The notes: generated by a model from the letters alone, not told the origin. DNA of 64,000 nt from Azolla caroliniana (GCA_043228905.1 JBHGNT010000001.1:12338001-12402000); one strand, 5' to 3'; shown: positions 22,471 through 35,944, counted from the stretch's first letter. Program-made: numbers and translations.

Positions 22471-23757
22471 ATCTTCTTGAGTCATCTCAGATTGATCCAT
22501 TACGTTCATCTTGTTGTTCTATCAATAGTGTTGTGATTCTGTTTTCGCCATTGACGACCATTCCCAACATGGGTAGAGTATATTACCGTGAGCAAAGGTT
22601 GTCAAAAAATGTGGGTTAAGAAATTTCTATATGAGTTGCTCTTGATGAAGGAAAGCTATAATTTGTATTGTAATGGTCATTAAGAATGATCTTCATTTAT
22701 GCAAGGAGCTCTAGTTTCTATTCCAAGTCTAAACATATTGATGTGAGATACCATTGGATTCAAGATGTCTTGAAGAAAGCACATGCACGTTGAGAAGGTT
22801 CATACTAATCAAAATTGTTCCAACATGATGACAAAGTGTTTCCAAAAGGGAAGCTTTGACGCCTGTAAATAAAATAGAGGCTTGGTTAATGTGCCCCACA
22901 TTTGAGATGGGGGGGGGGGGGGGAGTATAATTGTAGGTTTTATATTCAAGGGAACAACACGTAAGAAAAGAATTATTTAACATTTGTTTTCTCCATCGGT
23001 AAAAGGTGAATAGTAGAACAAGAGCACAAAGAGGAGAGATCCATCTCCAAACTAGAGGGTAGACTAGTGAGATAGAGGTTTGTTTGTGTTTCGATTGTGA
23101 CAAAATTTCGAGTAGACCAATATCATCTATACATGTATTTTCTTTTTTTTGGCGGTAATCCGTTCTCATGTCGACATGCTCTGCCATGTCAATGTGTTGT
23201 ACGCGTCAATAGGTTTGAAGTGCATTTTATCATTTTTCTCCCATTTAATTCTAAGTTTAAATGAAATTTGATGAGTGTGTTAATTTACCTTGCATATGGT
23301 GTTTTATCTAATATTTGATATTGTTATTGGTAGGCAAGAGTTACCTCTTGAGATTTCTTTGTTGTATTGGTGTGCCCCTAGATGTTTTATGGAGATATAA
23401 TATTTGTAATCCAATTATTGTTGATAGTGGAGGATTTTTTTATCAATGTTCCATCCCATTGCCCTTTTGTCTTTTTTCGATCAATGTCCCATGCTTCTGA
23501 TTTTTTATTTTTCGGTGCTTCACAGGTTCCAATGGCGACTTCAAGTAGCTCCTCTAGATCAAGTAGTAGCTCCATCCTTGGTTTCCAAATTCTGTAGTTC
23601 TATGTACTAAGTTTATCTACTGAGTATTTCCTTGTCAGAGTGGAGCTTGCCATAATGCTGAGGTGGTTGTCTTTTTGCTATGTATATATATATATATTTG
23701 AACAACAAAAGTAGAGTATGGAGCGGGTGATATATTTCTAGGCTTCGTACTACTGAC
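22471..23757. other. Intergenic DNA, possibly internal sequence of the LTR element at 23770
   Basis: A poly-G run lies at 22911-22923. If the element at 23770-24113 kept internal sequence it would be here on the minus strand, but no gag or pol motif was recognised. Confidence 0.5.
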
Positions 23758-23769
23758 GCTCTGATGCCA
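23758..23769 (-). promoter_or_regulatory. Primer-binding site, initiator-Met tRNA type
   Basis: Minus strand TGGCATCAGAGC follows directly after the LTR end CTCTACA; it differs by one base from the TGGTATCAGAGC of the Copia elements in this window. Confidence 0.75.
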
Positions 23770-24113
23770 TGTAGAGATTTTGACACAGGATACAAGATTA
23801 TGGCAAACATGAACTATGGAATAACTTGGAAAGCAATAAGAAATTTGATTAACAAAACAAGCCAGTAAATACAGGAACTAAGAGTGATGAATAAAAGATG
23901 CAAGGATGCAGCGAGCACACACAATAGGTTCCCCAACTTCCTCTTTATATAGCAGAGGAAATGGAGGGAAAAACGAGGTAAGCTTTTTGAAATACAACGT
24001 ATATTGAAAACTGTTTTCTTTTACTAATAATAACTTGGGGTGTGGGGTTATATTTAGTAATTAAATAAGTAGTTGATCACTGACAGCTAATTAGTTAATT
24101 ATAACTTCTAACA
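23770..24113 (-). repeat. 5' LTR of a further Copia-type element
   Basis: On the minus strand it runs from TGTTAGAAGTTATAATTAAC to AAAATCTCTACA and is followed by the primer site. A TATA-like TATATAAAG lies inside (plus 23943-23951, reversed). The other LTR was not found, so the element is truncated. Confidence 0.75.
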
Positions 24114-25243
24114 CTCATGTCACATATAATCTATGTAGATAACTATGAAAGGATGTATGCATACTAATATCACCATAATCATTATCGTCAAGAGTTTGCT
24201 TTAGCATGTAAAGTTATCAAACAAACAAGCTTAACATGTATGGCTTACTCCTTCTACCGTGGTTGTCCTCAAGTAACATATTTGAAATTGTCATTTTCTC
24301 GTATAGAACAACATTCTTAGATCATGATCATTTCAAGCATACATCTCAAAATCACATTCTAGTTGAGTGGGGTAAATGTCAATTCTAAAAATAAGGAAGC
24401 AAGGCAACCATTGGCTAGGAATATGGGAACGTTGTGTAAGTGATTGTATGCTTCAATATGAATCTAGATATTGTAGAAGCAATTCATATATGCATGCGTT
24501 CACAAAGTTTAGTAAAAGCAATGCATGAGATGTACTCTTGATTGAACGCTTTATAAGTTTAAGAGATAGTGCAACCCCAGATTCGAATATAGTATGTATA
24601 TAAGACTAGTGGCACAATTGTGTAATAGACTAGTGGAATGGTGATTGTAGGAATCGGAGGCAAATATCGTGTTCGTGTAACCGCAGCCAGAGTCGACGAG
24701 GTGTGGAGTAATTCATCGTCTTCTTGTCGCACGATGGGGATTGTGCCAACGTCAAGGTCATGGCCCCCAAGTGATAGGATCGCAATACGGTCGTTTTGTT
24801 TTGTTTTCCTCTTTATTATTATTATTATTATTATTATTCTTTTCTTTCTTTACTCACTAAAAAACGTAACTTACATTTACCCTTTTAAAGAAATAAAGTA
24901 AGGGTAATAATTACTAAAGAAACAAAACTTTCGTTTTGTTTTATATTACTATCTAATAATAATAAAAATAAATATTATTAAAAAAGAAAAGACAAAATAG
25001 TGACTGGATACATTAACAGGGGGGGGGGGACATCCAAGTTGTGGTGGGGCAGGTCAAGTTTGCTTGTAGAGAATTAGCATCCAAGGGACCCACCGGTTGT
25101 GAATGATACAGAAAGGACTTGACGGTGAGAAAGGGTGGGGGGGGTGTGAGAAAGTGTTATGACCAGAATCAATAGATATAATCGGGACAACACCAATCCA
25201 ATAACGAGAGAGAAAGAGAGAGAGGTGCTTAACCTAACGTGAC

Positions 25244-25277
<34 letters not shown>

Positions 25278-26330
25278 GTATGTATATATAGTTAAATCAC
25301 TTTTTAATGAGAAAACGTGTTGTTGTTGTTGTAGGGTGTAGATAATATATATATATATAGTATATAGGAGAGAGAGAGAGAGATTTTGAGTTGGCCATAT
25401 TCTCAATAAAATTCAACGGACGCACACACACGCACAGGGGGCTGACTTTTTGAACCACCTACCTGCACGCTGCCACCATCAGCACCCTTGACTTTTCTCC
25501 CTTCATTCATCAATTGAGAATGTCAAACCTTGGCGTTCATACCCACTATTAACCTTATTAAACATATTAGTGCTCATGGAAAATGAGCAAAAAAAGGAAC
25601 ACATCGATCATAGCATTCCGTTGTCAAATGTAGGGAGTAGGCTAATTGTCAAAACATAATATAAGAAGCATGCCATGAATGCCTCAATACATGTGCATAT
25701 TCTGAATCGAAATGCCAATAGAGCAAATTTGTGCACATAAATAATAGGTTGCCTACATTATGTAAAAACATGCAACTACATAATTGTGCATATATATTAA
25801 TGACTGTACACGCTAAAATGCGATCAGTGCAAACTATTAGCTACTATGTATGGATGATCCCTTACATTAAATAAAACATCTAGATACATGTGCAAAGTGA
25901 ATCTACATAATAATTATGCACATTGACAAACTTGTGTCTCACTCAACACTAAAATATCTGTATATATGTCATTGTATTGCAAGCTCATGAGATGTAGACT
26001 ACGTTCTGACATGGGGCCAAAACAAACATAAAAGAACTTTACGAGATAGGAGCCCGAAATATTGAAGTAGATCCTGCGTGACTGTCAGAATTATATTAGT
26101 TTGAAGCGCATATTCTGGCCGTCCGTCCATTGGACGTGCTCCCACGAGAGTTGATAATATTTGAAATAGTGAAATTTTCAATCGACAAAAGCCTTTCTCG
26201 ATCCGGCTGAGCTATTCACTAATTTGTCAACGCCACTTGTAGTTGGGTGTGTGGTCGAGAAGACAAGGTCAGTGAGCCACAAACCTTTCTCTCTCTCTCT
26301 CTGTCTGCACCCCTCCCCTCACCTTCTCTG
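24114..26330. other. Intergenic DNA with microsatellites, upstream of the dirigent gene
   Basis: No gene seen. Simple repeats: (TTA)n 24811-24838, poly-G 25020-25029, (TA)n with (TGTA)n 25244-25290, (TA)n 25347-25360, (GA)n 25369-25382. Confidence 0.6.
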
Positions 26331-26338
26331 TATAAATA
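26331..26338 (+). promoter_or_regulatory. TATA box of the dirigent gene
   Basis: TATAAATA stands 227 bp before the ATG, preceded by a CT-rich tract (26288-26302), a common plant core-promoter layout. The implied leader is about 200 nt. Confidence 0.7.
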
Positions 26339-26564
26339 AGCAGGCTAGGCTAAAGCCAAACCAGCATACATACATACATCATAACTATCTCTCCCTCCTC
26401 CTCCTGCCGCTCATATACTTGCTACTTGAATCATTCCAACCTAACTAACTAACTAACTACCAAACCTGCCCACAATCTTTATCAGATCACATCTTCTTCT
26501 TCTTCTTCTATTGGCTTGTGAATTATATTATACATATTAAACTAATTGAGCACAATTTACAAAC

Positions 26565-27149
26565 ATGGTTCAGCAGTTCGCCTCGTATGGCTCCTCCGCC
26601 ACTACACTCGCCACTACACTCGCTTATCTGCTGTTGCTAGCCGCTCCTTTGACCACCACTGTATCGGCTCGACGGAAGCCTCGGCAGGGACCTGAGACCT
26701 TCAGATTCTACATCCACAACCAAGTCTACAACCCGGCCGTCAACAACTCCGTCTTCGACTCTGTGTACAGCGCCGGACCCTTCAACTTCAGCCAGCCCAA
26801 CCCCACCAACTTGGGTGTCCGCTCCACATTCGAGAACACCATCACTCCCGACGCGTCCCCGGACTCGGAGCCGATCGGCGTCGCCCAGGGCTTCTGGATC
26901 TTCAACTCACACAAGGGTTACGTCCTCATGCACATATTCACTGCCACCATTACGTCGGGGCCATACACGGGCACCATCGCCATCATGGGGCAGGAGGATG
27001 AGTCTCTGGACAAGAGGACTTTGGTGGTGGTCGGGGGAACTGGAGACTTCCTCGCAGCTCGTGGTGCCGCCATCTCCAAGCGGGTTGTCATCGACAACGT
27101 CGCCCCCGCGCACTGGACCCTCTCCTTCGACTTGGACCTCTATTATTGA
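26565..27149 (+). CDS. Dirigent family protein
   Basis: An uninterrupted 194-codon ORF without introns, as usual for this family. Residues 1-35 form a signal peptide (hydrophobic LAYLLLLAAPL, probable cleavage after VSA), so the product is secreted to the cell wall. The dirigent beta-barrel follows: RFYIHNQ near 47, LGVRSTFENTIT near 84, PIGVAQGFW near 105, LMHIFTATI near 122, GTIAIMGQ near 137 and VVVGGTGDFLAARG near 154. Two sequons (NNS, NFS) are seen. Dirigent proteins steer stereoselective coupling of phenoxy radicals in lignan or lignin synthesis, or related cyclisations; which reaction applies here cannot be told. The codons are GC-rich in the third position, unlike the AT-rich surroundings, as is common for intronless plant genes. 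It is the only clearly intact single-exon host gene in the window. Confidence 0.95.
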   Translation: MVQQFASYGSSATTLATTLAYLLLLAAPLTTTVSARRKPRQGPETFRFYIHNQVYNPAVNNSVFDSVYSAGPFNFSQPNPTNLGVRSTFENTITPDASPDSEPIGVAQGFWIFNSHKGYVLMHIFTATITSGPYTGTIAIMGQEDESLDKRTLVVVGGTGDFLAARGAAISKRVVIDNVAPAHWTLSFDLDLYY

Positions 27150-27605
27150 TCATCACACGTTGTTGAAGTGTGCACCAATCCATCCCACCCTATACCCTAT
27201 TTGATGCTGCACCAGATATACGCTAGTACTTGTAATTGAATGTTGTTACATTTATGCACATAAACTTAACACAATACTAACAGACATTGAGTATATCATA
27301 GAAAACAATATTTAAATAAATAAACAATAAACAATAATATTTTCTATAGTCTCTCATCTAAGAGACACATGAAGAGGCATTGTCTCTCATTGGGAAGACA
27401 CAAAACAGCATTGCCAACTGCTTGTAAATGGATCATTGTTTCATTTTGAATGGGATCAATACAAATCTGTTATATACTCTATTCTTATACTCCCACATGA
27501 CCGTATCAGATTAAGGAGTATAATTAAACAATTCTCATTCAATGCCCTGCGCCATCACATCTAATGCTGATCCGAATTGCCATTTACGTCCATGGCCCAG
27601 GCATT

Positions 27606-28402
27606 TGTTGGGAATATGGAGCGGAATCGGGATGATTAAAATTTCAAACACAATTCACACTTGATAAACAATAGATGAAACCACAAGACGAAATGAGAGA
27701 GAGTACACCGAGATTTAACGTGGAAAACCCAAAATTGGGAAAAACCACGGGAACCTTAGGTTCCGAAACAAATTCACTATTTTCTGAGTATACAAGGTGT
27801 TGACAGCCTCTAAAGCTTACTCTAGAGATATGCACATATATTTCAAGGCTACCGCCTTGGATACAATATTCACCCTACCAGATAGGATAAACAACAGAAA
27901 AATAACCAAAAACACAGAACAAATAAACCTGTTACAAGTGGACAAAAGAGTTGATGTGACTCTTTTGGGTAGTCCAGACAACACCTCGCTAGATCTCCAC
28001 CTTTACACTTGCAACGAGTTCTCGCTCTCGATCACCTTGTTCTCGAGCTCTCACACTTGTTTATGTTTTCTTGGAGAAGCTTTGTTGTGTTTTTCTCACA
28101 CACCTCTTCTTCTCGAATCTTTGTTTTTCCAGCCTTAGTTCTATTCACTCATGTTCAGTTTTTCTCTGTAACGCGCTCTGTTTTCTCTGTCTTTCTCTTA
28201 GTTTTTCTCTCAGAAAATCTGTTTTCGCTCTCTGTTTTCTCTCAGAAAATCAGGTCACGCTGTCTGTCCTTTTCTTTTTCTGTTTCTATTTTTTAGCTTT
28301 TGTCTTCTTGTAGTCCAACGTCTATATCTGTGTTCACACACACACAAACAAAAAAAAGACACACCCAAAAAAACATACAAAAAGGAAAAAGGCATACATA
28401 CA

Positions 28403-28438
<36 letters not shown>

Positions 28439-28531
28439 TATAAATACATCTAATTATAACTTGCCTTAAGCCTATTCGACGTTCAGCCGACTCAATGTTG
28501 TGGGCTCCACTTGAGTGGACAAGCCCCAACA
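27606..28531. repeat. Solo LTR, 926 bp
   Basis: It starts TGTTGGGAAT and ends GCCCCAACA, with near-identical flanks GCATT (27601-27605) and GCATC (28532-28536). Inside it has TTTAACGTGGAAAACCC, which also occurs in the LTR at 36862, TTCT/TCTG-rich DNA, and an (ATAC)n run at 28396-28431. No internal coding sequence is present. The strand was not settled. Confidence 0.75.
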
Positions 28532-29086
28532 GCATCATCCTCAATGTCTGCTACAGCCCTAAATTTTAGAAATAGAAAAACAAACATCAATGTGTAATCC
28601 TTTAAGCAAGTAATTTTTCCAAGTGTTTTGTGTGTGTTTAACGAGGGGCTTAAGATTTAGAGCTAGAGCGTATAACGAGGAAGAATCTTTTGCAAGAGAT
28701 TTATAGTTATTACCTATGCACCCATTACAATCTCTCTAGCTTCCTACATCTATGATTAATCTGTAGTGTATCATTTGACCATAACATCAGAGATGAGATG
28801 AGATGCCTAGGGGATATTTAACAAGATTGTTTATGTTTCTTATCAGTCCTTTGTATCATCCCCTTGTCCATCAATTTGACCATTCATGTTAGGGCCTTGT
28901 CTTCAACCTTAATTTCCACCAAACACCAAATGCTTAGATTATGATTGTGCACACATGAGCTACGATAGTCCTACCTCCCATACAATTTCTTCAATTTTCT
29001 CTACTTTGTCTTCATACAAATGTCATAACTCCTCACTACACAATTGATGCAAGTTTGGGTCACCAATGATGTTTTTGAATATTTCA
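28532..29086. other. Intergenic DNA between two solo LTRs
   Basis: Nothing recognisable was seen. Confidence 0.5.
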
Positions 29087-29559
29087 TGTTAATGATCAAG
29101 TAATTAACTAAGGGTTAATTAGTATCTAATTATGTGAGTAGCTAATCACGTATGTGATTAAGTAGCGAAAGATTATGTGATGTGTGTGTGTATGTGAGAG
29201 TATGAGAGGAAGCGAGAAAGAACAAGTCTTATGAACAATAAGATAAGATGGGGGATGATTAACACAAGTGTAGTTCAAGGAACTCTTGCTTATATTAAAA
29301 GGACATCAAAGAACAAAAAATACCCACAACGAGGTATATATTACATCTCATGTACATGTGTGAAGAGAATATAGGTACAAGGATGTGAGTCCTATATTCA
29401 ATGAACTTGGTAGTGGAGGATCTAGAACGTCTCTCCACTTAAGTACAAAATCCTATTTAACGCTTGGAAGTGAACACACTAACTAGATTCTGTGTATGTA
29501 ACTACTAAGTTACACATATGACAAAATAACTAAACCTAGTTGAGCTTGATATCTCAACA
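29087..29559 (-). repeat. Solo LTR, Copia type
   Basis: On the minus strand it begins TGTTGAGATATCAAGCTCAAC. A perfect TTTCA duplication flanks it (29082-29086 and 29560-29564). No internal region remains. It is related to the Copia-D LTR at its terminus but differs elsewhere. Confidence 0.9.
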
Positions 29560-29564
29560 TTTCA

Positions 29565-30089
29565 CAACCATGAGCCATCTACCCCCACCCCCAATTTGTT
29601 CCACATCTTTATCGGGCTTGAGTGAACCTCGTCCCCATTGACACCCCATTGTGGCACCTCACTTAGTGCTCCCAAGAGTGGACATGTTGGGATGTTAAGT
29701 ATATGTTGGACAACTCATCTACACTGGAAATCCTTAGAGATGTAGGAAAAGAGAGAACGAACCTTTATGCATAATATCTATAACCCTTTATGCCTCCCAA
29801 AGTATAAAAGGGACACAATTATATATAATGTAAAATGAAGAAGACCTGGGAGCTTCACTATCAAAACTTGTATGATAGCACGTGAGTTCATCAAAAGGGG
29901 TTTAAATTAACCACTGAGATACGGAATTTATATATATAAGGGTATTAACAAATATTTGAAAATATATTTACGTAAGGGTATTATCAATTATGTTAGAGAA
30001 AAAAATTACATAAGCCCATGAAATATTAGATATTTTAATGAGATAGTAGAGAATATATTACACAAATAATACTCAAATTTGGTGTAGCA
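29565..30089. other. AT-rich intergenic DNA
   Basis: No coding or repeat structure recognised. Confidence 0.5.
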
Positions 30090-31647
30090 TATATACATTC
30101 ATTCATTCATACATGCATGCATAAATACCTACATTTAAACATTACATCCATGAATATGTATATACATACATTACACCCATTTATAATATTCTTGGGGCCG
30201 ATGTATATTCTCGAATATTGCGAATATTGCGGGTGTCGAATACCACGTATATTACGCACAGGTCAATCTATGCATGTAACATAATACATACATCTATTAT
30301 ATATATATGTATTACATATGCACATACATATTCCACATATCACCATATATATAGGTTATACGGGACCATACAAACTACAATACTTACATACATATATACT
30401 TACACATACATCCATATACGAGCCATACACATACTAAACACTAAAATACCCCAAACATATACGTACATAAATACATTACATATATACAAATACGTATATT
30501 CATATATTCATTCATAGATTGCTACACACATATATACACATATGCCTACAATGTTACACATATAAATTTTACAAACATAATGATACATCCATACACATAC
30601 ATTACATATGTATATTATATACATGTACATACATACATATCACCACATACACACACATGGCCATACACACTACAATAGTACATATATACATATACATACA
30701 TACATATTATGCACATATTACAAACATACATCCACACATACATACATTAGATATATACATACATATTAGGCACATTTTTTATTTTTATTTTTAAAGAAGA
30801 TATCCTATCATTAGTGTAATCATATTAGGCACATATTTCAAACAGACATCCATACAAGTTGAATCTTGTACATTGACATATGCTTAAACATACATACATT
30901 ACATATACATGTACATACATATTCCACATATCACCATATATATAGGTCATATAGGGTCATACAAACTACAATACTTACATATATACATACACATACATTG
31001 GATATATGTATACATATTATGTGCATATTGCAAACATTCATCTAGATATGAGCCATACACATACCAAACACTAAAATACCTTGAAAATATGCATTCATAA
31101 ATACATTACATATTACATATATACACATACGTACATTCGTACATGGACATACATATATGCATTCATACATTGCTACACGTATATACGTACATATGCTTAT
31201 AATGATACACATATAAATTTTACAAACATACATCCATGCAAATACATACATTACATACATATTATTTTACATAGTGAATAATACATACATACATACAATG
31301 TACATATAGTGCATTCCACATGTCACCATATATATAGGTCATACGGGGTCATACAAAATACAATACGTACACATATACATAAACAGACATACACATATGT
31401 ACATTGATACATATATTCATTCAACACATAATGGATCCAATATACACATCCAAACTTACAGACATGCCATATATACAATACATGCATGATGCAATACAAT
31501 ACAATATGTACATACATACATACACACATCTCATATATACAATGCATATATACAATTAATACAATACAATATGTACTTACATACACACATACACATAACA
31601 CATACATATATATGCATGCAATACAATACATATGCACATATATAGAA

Positions 31648-31693
<46 letters not shown>

Positions 31694-32021
31694 ACACATA
31701 CATATGTCATACACACATGCTATACATAGAATAACACACGTATAGAACATATTCACACACACGCACATGCACACCCATATAACACATACATACACACATG
31801 CAATACAATACTACATACATATGCACATACATAGAACATACACACTGACAAATAACACATACCATACATACTCACATGCCATACACACAATACAGACAAT
31901 ACAATATCTACATAGATACACAAATGCCATATATACAATACAATACAATATGTAGATACATGCATGCACACAAAACATACATATATACACATGCAATACA
32001 ATACATACACATGCACATATA

Positions 32022-32058
<37 letters not shown>

Positions 32059-32535
32059 ACGCATACACATGTGCCATACATATAATACATACATATGCAC
32101 ATGTATAGAACACGCACATACATATCACATACATACTTACATATGCACATGTCATACATATAATACATATTAATTTGATACAATATATACATATGGGCAT
32201 GTATAGAACACACACATACATATCACATACATACTTACATATGCATATGCCATACATACAATACATACATATGCACATATATAGAACATACACACACATA
32301 TCACATACTTACATATGCACATGCCATACATACAATACATACATATGGACATATATAGAACATACACACACATATCACATACTTACATATGCACATGCCA
32401 TACATACAATACATACAACACATGGAATACAATACATGCAAATGCACATGTATAGAGCGCACACACACACACACACACACACAAAGAATATATATACCCA
32501 CATGCATAAACACACACACACAGATGTATAGAACA
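30090..32535. repeat. ATAC/CA-rich satellite with higher-order duplications
   Basis: About 2.4 kb is built of ACATAC, ATACAT and CA units. The anchor TTCCACATATCACCATATATA occurs at 30331 and 30922 and in altered form at 31314, and blocks of several hundred bases around the first two are recognisably duplicated. Pure CA runs lie at 31652-31691, 32027-32056 and 32459-32482. The open frames in this stretch are caused by the repeat lacking stop codons in some frames and are not genes. Confidence 0.9.
32095..32425. repeat. Minisatellite, about 75-bp period, inside the satellite
   Basis: The block TATAGAACA...CACATAC...TATGCACATGCCATACATACAATACATA recurs about four times, the last copies being almost identical. 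Confidence 0.8.
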
Positions 32536-32695
32536 TACTACACACACTACAATGCTATTTTTTAAATGCCAATTGTTTAAAAAAACGAGGGCTAGGAAAA
32601 AGTTGGGGGGGGGGGGGGGGGAAAGAAGGGGGATTGAAATTTGAGAGATATCGAGACGGAGAAAAGAAAGAAGGGGGGTTGTGGGGGGAAAAGTT

Positions 32696-32696
<1 letters not shown>

Positions 32697-32727
<31 letters not shown>
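32697..32727. repeat. (GA)n microsatellite
   Basis: About 15 GA units, preceded by a poly-G run at 32606-32620. Confidence 0.95.
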
Positions 32728-32729
<2 letters not shown>

Positions 32730-32856
32730 CCATTGCCGCCAAAGAGAGAGGACGCCATAAACATGGATGATTTCGTCGACTTCCTCTTTCTTTCTTATTT
32801 TTCCTTCTCCTCCCACGCTTCTACCTCCGTGCTTTACGAGCTCTTGTAAGATTTCC

Positions 32857-33304
32857 ATGGCTCTCCCTCTCCCGCCTAGGAACCGGGCTCTCCAGGGTTT
32901 CATGGAATCGAACCTTCTTCTTCATCCTCAATAGAAACCATTAGTTTGTAGATCAAGCCTTGGCGGATCCTCAAATGCATTAACACCAAAATGAAGGAAG
33001 CAGTGGCAAATTAGTGTCGTCGAACAAGGTGGTGCGTTTTATGAGGGGCAACAAGTTATTCCTCTAGTGTTGTGGATTTTCAAATACTGTAGTGCAGATA
33101 TTAAATTCTTTAAATGTTCCTTATGAAACTATGGACATCCGTGCAAATGAACAAATGAGGTTTACCATGAAGATTTACTCAAGCTGGCTTACTTTTCCTT
33201 AGCTCTAGATAGATGGCGAATTCTTTGGAGGTTGTGACGTCACATTGGAGGCCTTTAAAAGTGATGAGATCCAAGAAGTGATCGAGAAAACAATGTGCTA
33301 TTAA
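32857..33304 (+). pseudogene. Plastid CGFS-type monothiol glutaredoxin pseudogene
   Basis: From an ATG at 32857 a transit-peptide-like start runs into VCRSSLGGSSNALTPK. In shifting frames it then gives KLVSSNKVV, FMRGNKLF, the CGFSNT active site (33071 on), QILNSLNVPYET, KIYSSW, IDGEFFGGCDVTLEAFKS and EKTMCY before a TAA at 33302. This order is that of single-domain CGFS glutaredoxins of the GRXS14 type, which carry Fe-S clusters in plastids. It is broken by stops at the codon after HPQ, just before the active site and twice between TFP and IDG, and by single-base frameshifts. No introns are visible, so it may be a retrocopy; a poly-A tail was not found. Confidence 0.85.
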
Positions 33305-33439
33305 GGTGGTATTTATGTATCATATTTGGTATCAACAACTGTACTGTATCATAAATCTTATCAAACTTTGAAGCTAGATATACTGGTCTATAGTAGCATC
33401 TATTTGGTCCTTCACAATAGGCTGCTGAAGTGAGATCTT

Positions 33440-33659
33440 CCATGTGATAAATGCTAATGACTTTTGTTAATGTGGTACAATAATATTTGTGATTGGATGG
33501 CTATGTTGAAATTGGTTACAATTTGTATTTTTCTTGTATTTTTATATTCTTCTTCCATGTGATAAATGCTAATGACTTTTGTTAATGTGGTACAATAATA
33601 TTTGTGATTGGATGGCTATGTTGAAATTGGTTACAATTTGTATTTTTATATTCTTCTCA
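33440..33659. repeat. Tandem duplication, 115-bp period
   Basis: CCATGTGATAAATGC starts at 33440 and at 33555. The copies are nearly identical apart from a short indel, so the duplication is recent. It lies just 3' of the glutaredoxin pseudogene. Confidence 0.95.
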
Positions 33660-35944
33660 ATCATAATGCTGCCATAGATTGAGTGAAGTTAGAAAACATG
33701 ATGGAAGATCTTTGAGTAGTGCAACACTTGTGATACAAAAAGCAATATATCACACTCTCAGAAAGTCAGATGTATGAGGAAGATATCGACGATGAGAACC
33801 TTACTTATAAAGGGGGAAATGTGCATTTCGAGAACCCAAGGGGGCTTATTATTCTATACATTGACCAATGACATTTCAATATCTTCTCCATTGTAAGTGT
33901 TATATGCACACATTGTAACCACACATGGGTCAATAAAGCCGGAAATAATTGTAGGGCTAGCTACCCAATTGTACAAGGATACTCTTTTCATTATTTATAA
34001 TTAATCTGTACTTGGGCAAGGACAGAGAGAGAGATTCAACCCCTACATTTCAAAGTGGCATCTAGTGAAATAAGAGATATGTATAGAGTAATAGAGAAGT
34101 GAGAAAAGTGGGTTTTGAACCCAAGATGTAAAGCTAATAGTGTAAATGACTTACCACTAGGGTAAGCGAATTGCGATAAAGAGAGACAGAATTTCAGATA
34201 ATCAAAAGAAGAAGAAGCATCGGCAGCAACATAATAATTAGAATCGGAAACAACGAAGTGGATCTTACATTGCGAGGCAAGCTGCGAAGAGTATTGTTGT
34301 AGCAGCAGGACTTTCCCGTTGTTGCATTGTCCAAGTATGTATTCATCTTGTGACCTTGGTGTATATTGTGCCTTGTTCTTTACTCATTGTGGCATATTTT
34401 CTCATTTTTCATGCAAATAAAGTCATGAGAAAAGAATGAACATTGTTATTCTTAGTAGCTTAGTAGAACCCATGTTTGGTTGAGCATATTGGTCAAGGAA
34501 TGTATAATAGTTTAATAAAATAGCTTTGTGTATTCATTGTGTTTCCTTTTTATTGCTGAAATTAAAAGGAAATTATCAGAAATATATTTTCTTTAGGAAA
34601 TCCGAATTCCAATGATTTCCTACTTGGGATGATGGCTATCCACCTCAACCTCTGCAGAGGCAGAAACAAATGTTACGAGAAGACTGCGAAGCATGCATTT
34701 ATTCCTTCGCTATGGTTGGTCTTCATTCCTATGACTTGCATGAACTCTGAAACTTCCAAGTATGGTTCTTATGCAATATGGTTCTTTAAGTTTTTGAGTG
34801 GCTGTTGTAAAGGGGGGAGATAGACTAATCGATTGATAAATGAATAATTGTATGTGTTTTGATATAGAACTATTTCCATTACTTTCCTTTGGTCTAATGA
34901 ATTATTGTTTGTTTGAAACATCATTTGAACCTTAGGTGTAATGGTGGTTTGATTTGAAACATGTTTCATTATTAGTGTAAGTTGGTTTTGCATGTGTTTG
35001 TTTGTTGCAAACTATGTAATTTGAGGAAAAGGTGTACTAGAAAGAGATGTTGTATTGCCAATAGTGTGATTGATATGTATGTCAAATGTGGCTCATGTTT
35101 GTAGCTTCCCATGTTGTTTGTCTTTATCCCTTCCTAAAATGTAGACATGCAAGAATCAATTGCTAGTTGCTAGAATCCCATGGTATCCCCAAGTCTCTCC
35201 TATCATGTCATTCCCTTCCCTTATGTCACGTCGAGTCGTTTCCCTTAAGTACTTCAAATTTCAATTTATCTTTTCTACATTTTTTTAATTTTTTATTCCA
35301 AAAAAGAATATACTCCTTTAGTTAAAATATACATAAAACTCGATCCCTTTCTTGGGAAGGCCGAGCCAAGACTATCCTATCCTACACAAGAGATCTTGCT
35401 TATTTATCTTACACTTTCACATATGGCTCTAACCATCCTTTCATGCACATCACCTACATTCACTATCCCACATGCCATGTCTTTCACACCCCTCATTCAT
35501 CTAATGGGAGGGGGGAACCACCATTTGGGTACTTCATACTTCCATAGTATATCCATTCCATTTGTTGTGGCCATCGGTGTAGTACACCATCGTTTTCGAA
35601 AATTCAGCCCCATTAGTTCTGTAACATCATTAGTACCATCAATTCGCTCATATTGAGCTCTTAGTGTAGTTATTAATGTGTGCTAGATTAGCTTAATCGA
35701 TTCAGTAGGGGGGGTGTTTGTGTGTTGAAAATACCCTAGTACACCTTGTTGTCCATATATACCATATAGTAATGGGGGCAAACAACATCCAAAAATCTCC
35801 AAGTTTTTGATTCTGTGCACAAGTTGTAGGTACCCTGTTGTTAGTGATCAGCCGCACAATGCCATTCTACCCTCTATACTTAGCATTGCATGTGCCATCG
35901 TATTTCGTCACATCATCCTCAAGACAAATCCAGCAAGCATGTCC
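33660..35944. other. Intergenic DNA
   Basis: Apart from the tRNA-like segment at 34105-34170 nothing was recognised; open frames are short and of random composition. Confidence 0.5.
34105..34170 (-). repeat. tRNA-derived SINE-like segment
   Basis: On the minus strand an A-box-like CTTACCCTAGTGGTAAG (34151-34167 region) is followed about 35 bp later by a B-box-like GGGTTCAAAACCC. The spacing fits a tRNA head, but the stems do not pair as a functional tRNA. Confidence 0.5.

Noticed and set aside
31323-32519. Long minus-strand frames rich in Cys, Val, Tyr and Met
   Set aside because: They are translations of the ATAC/CA satellite, which lacks stop codons in some frames; composition follows the repeat.
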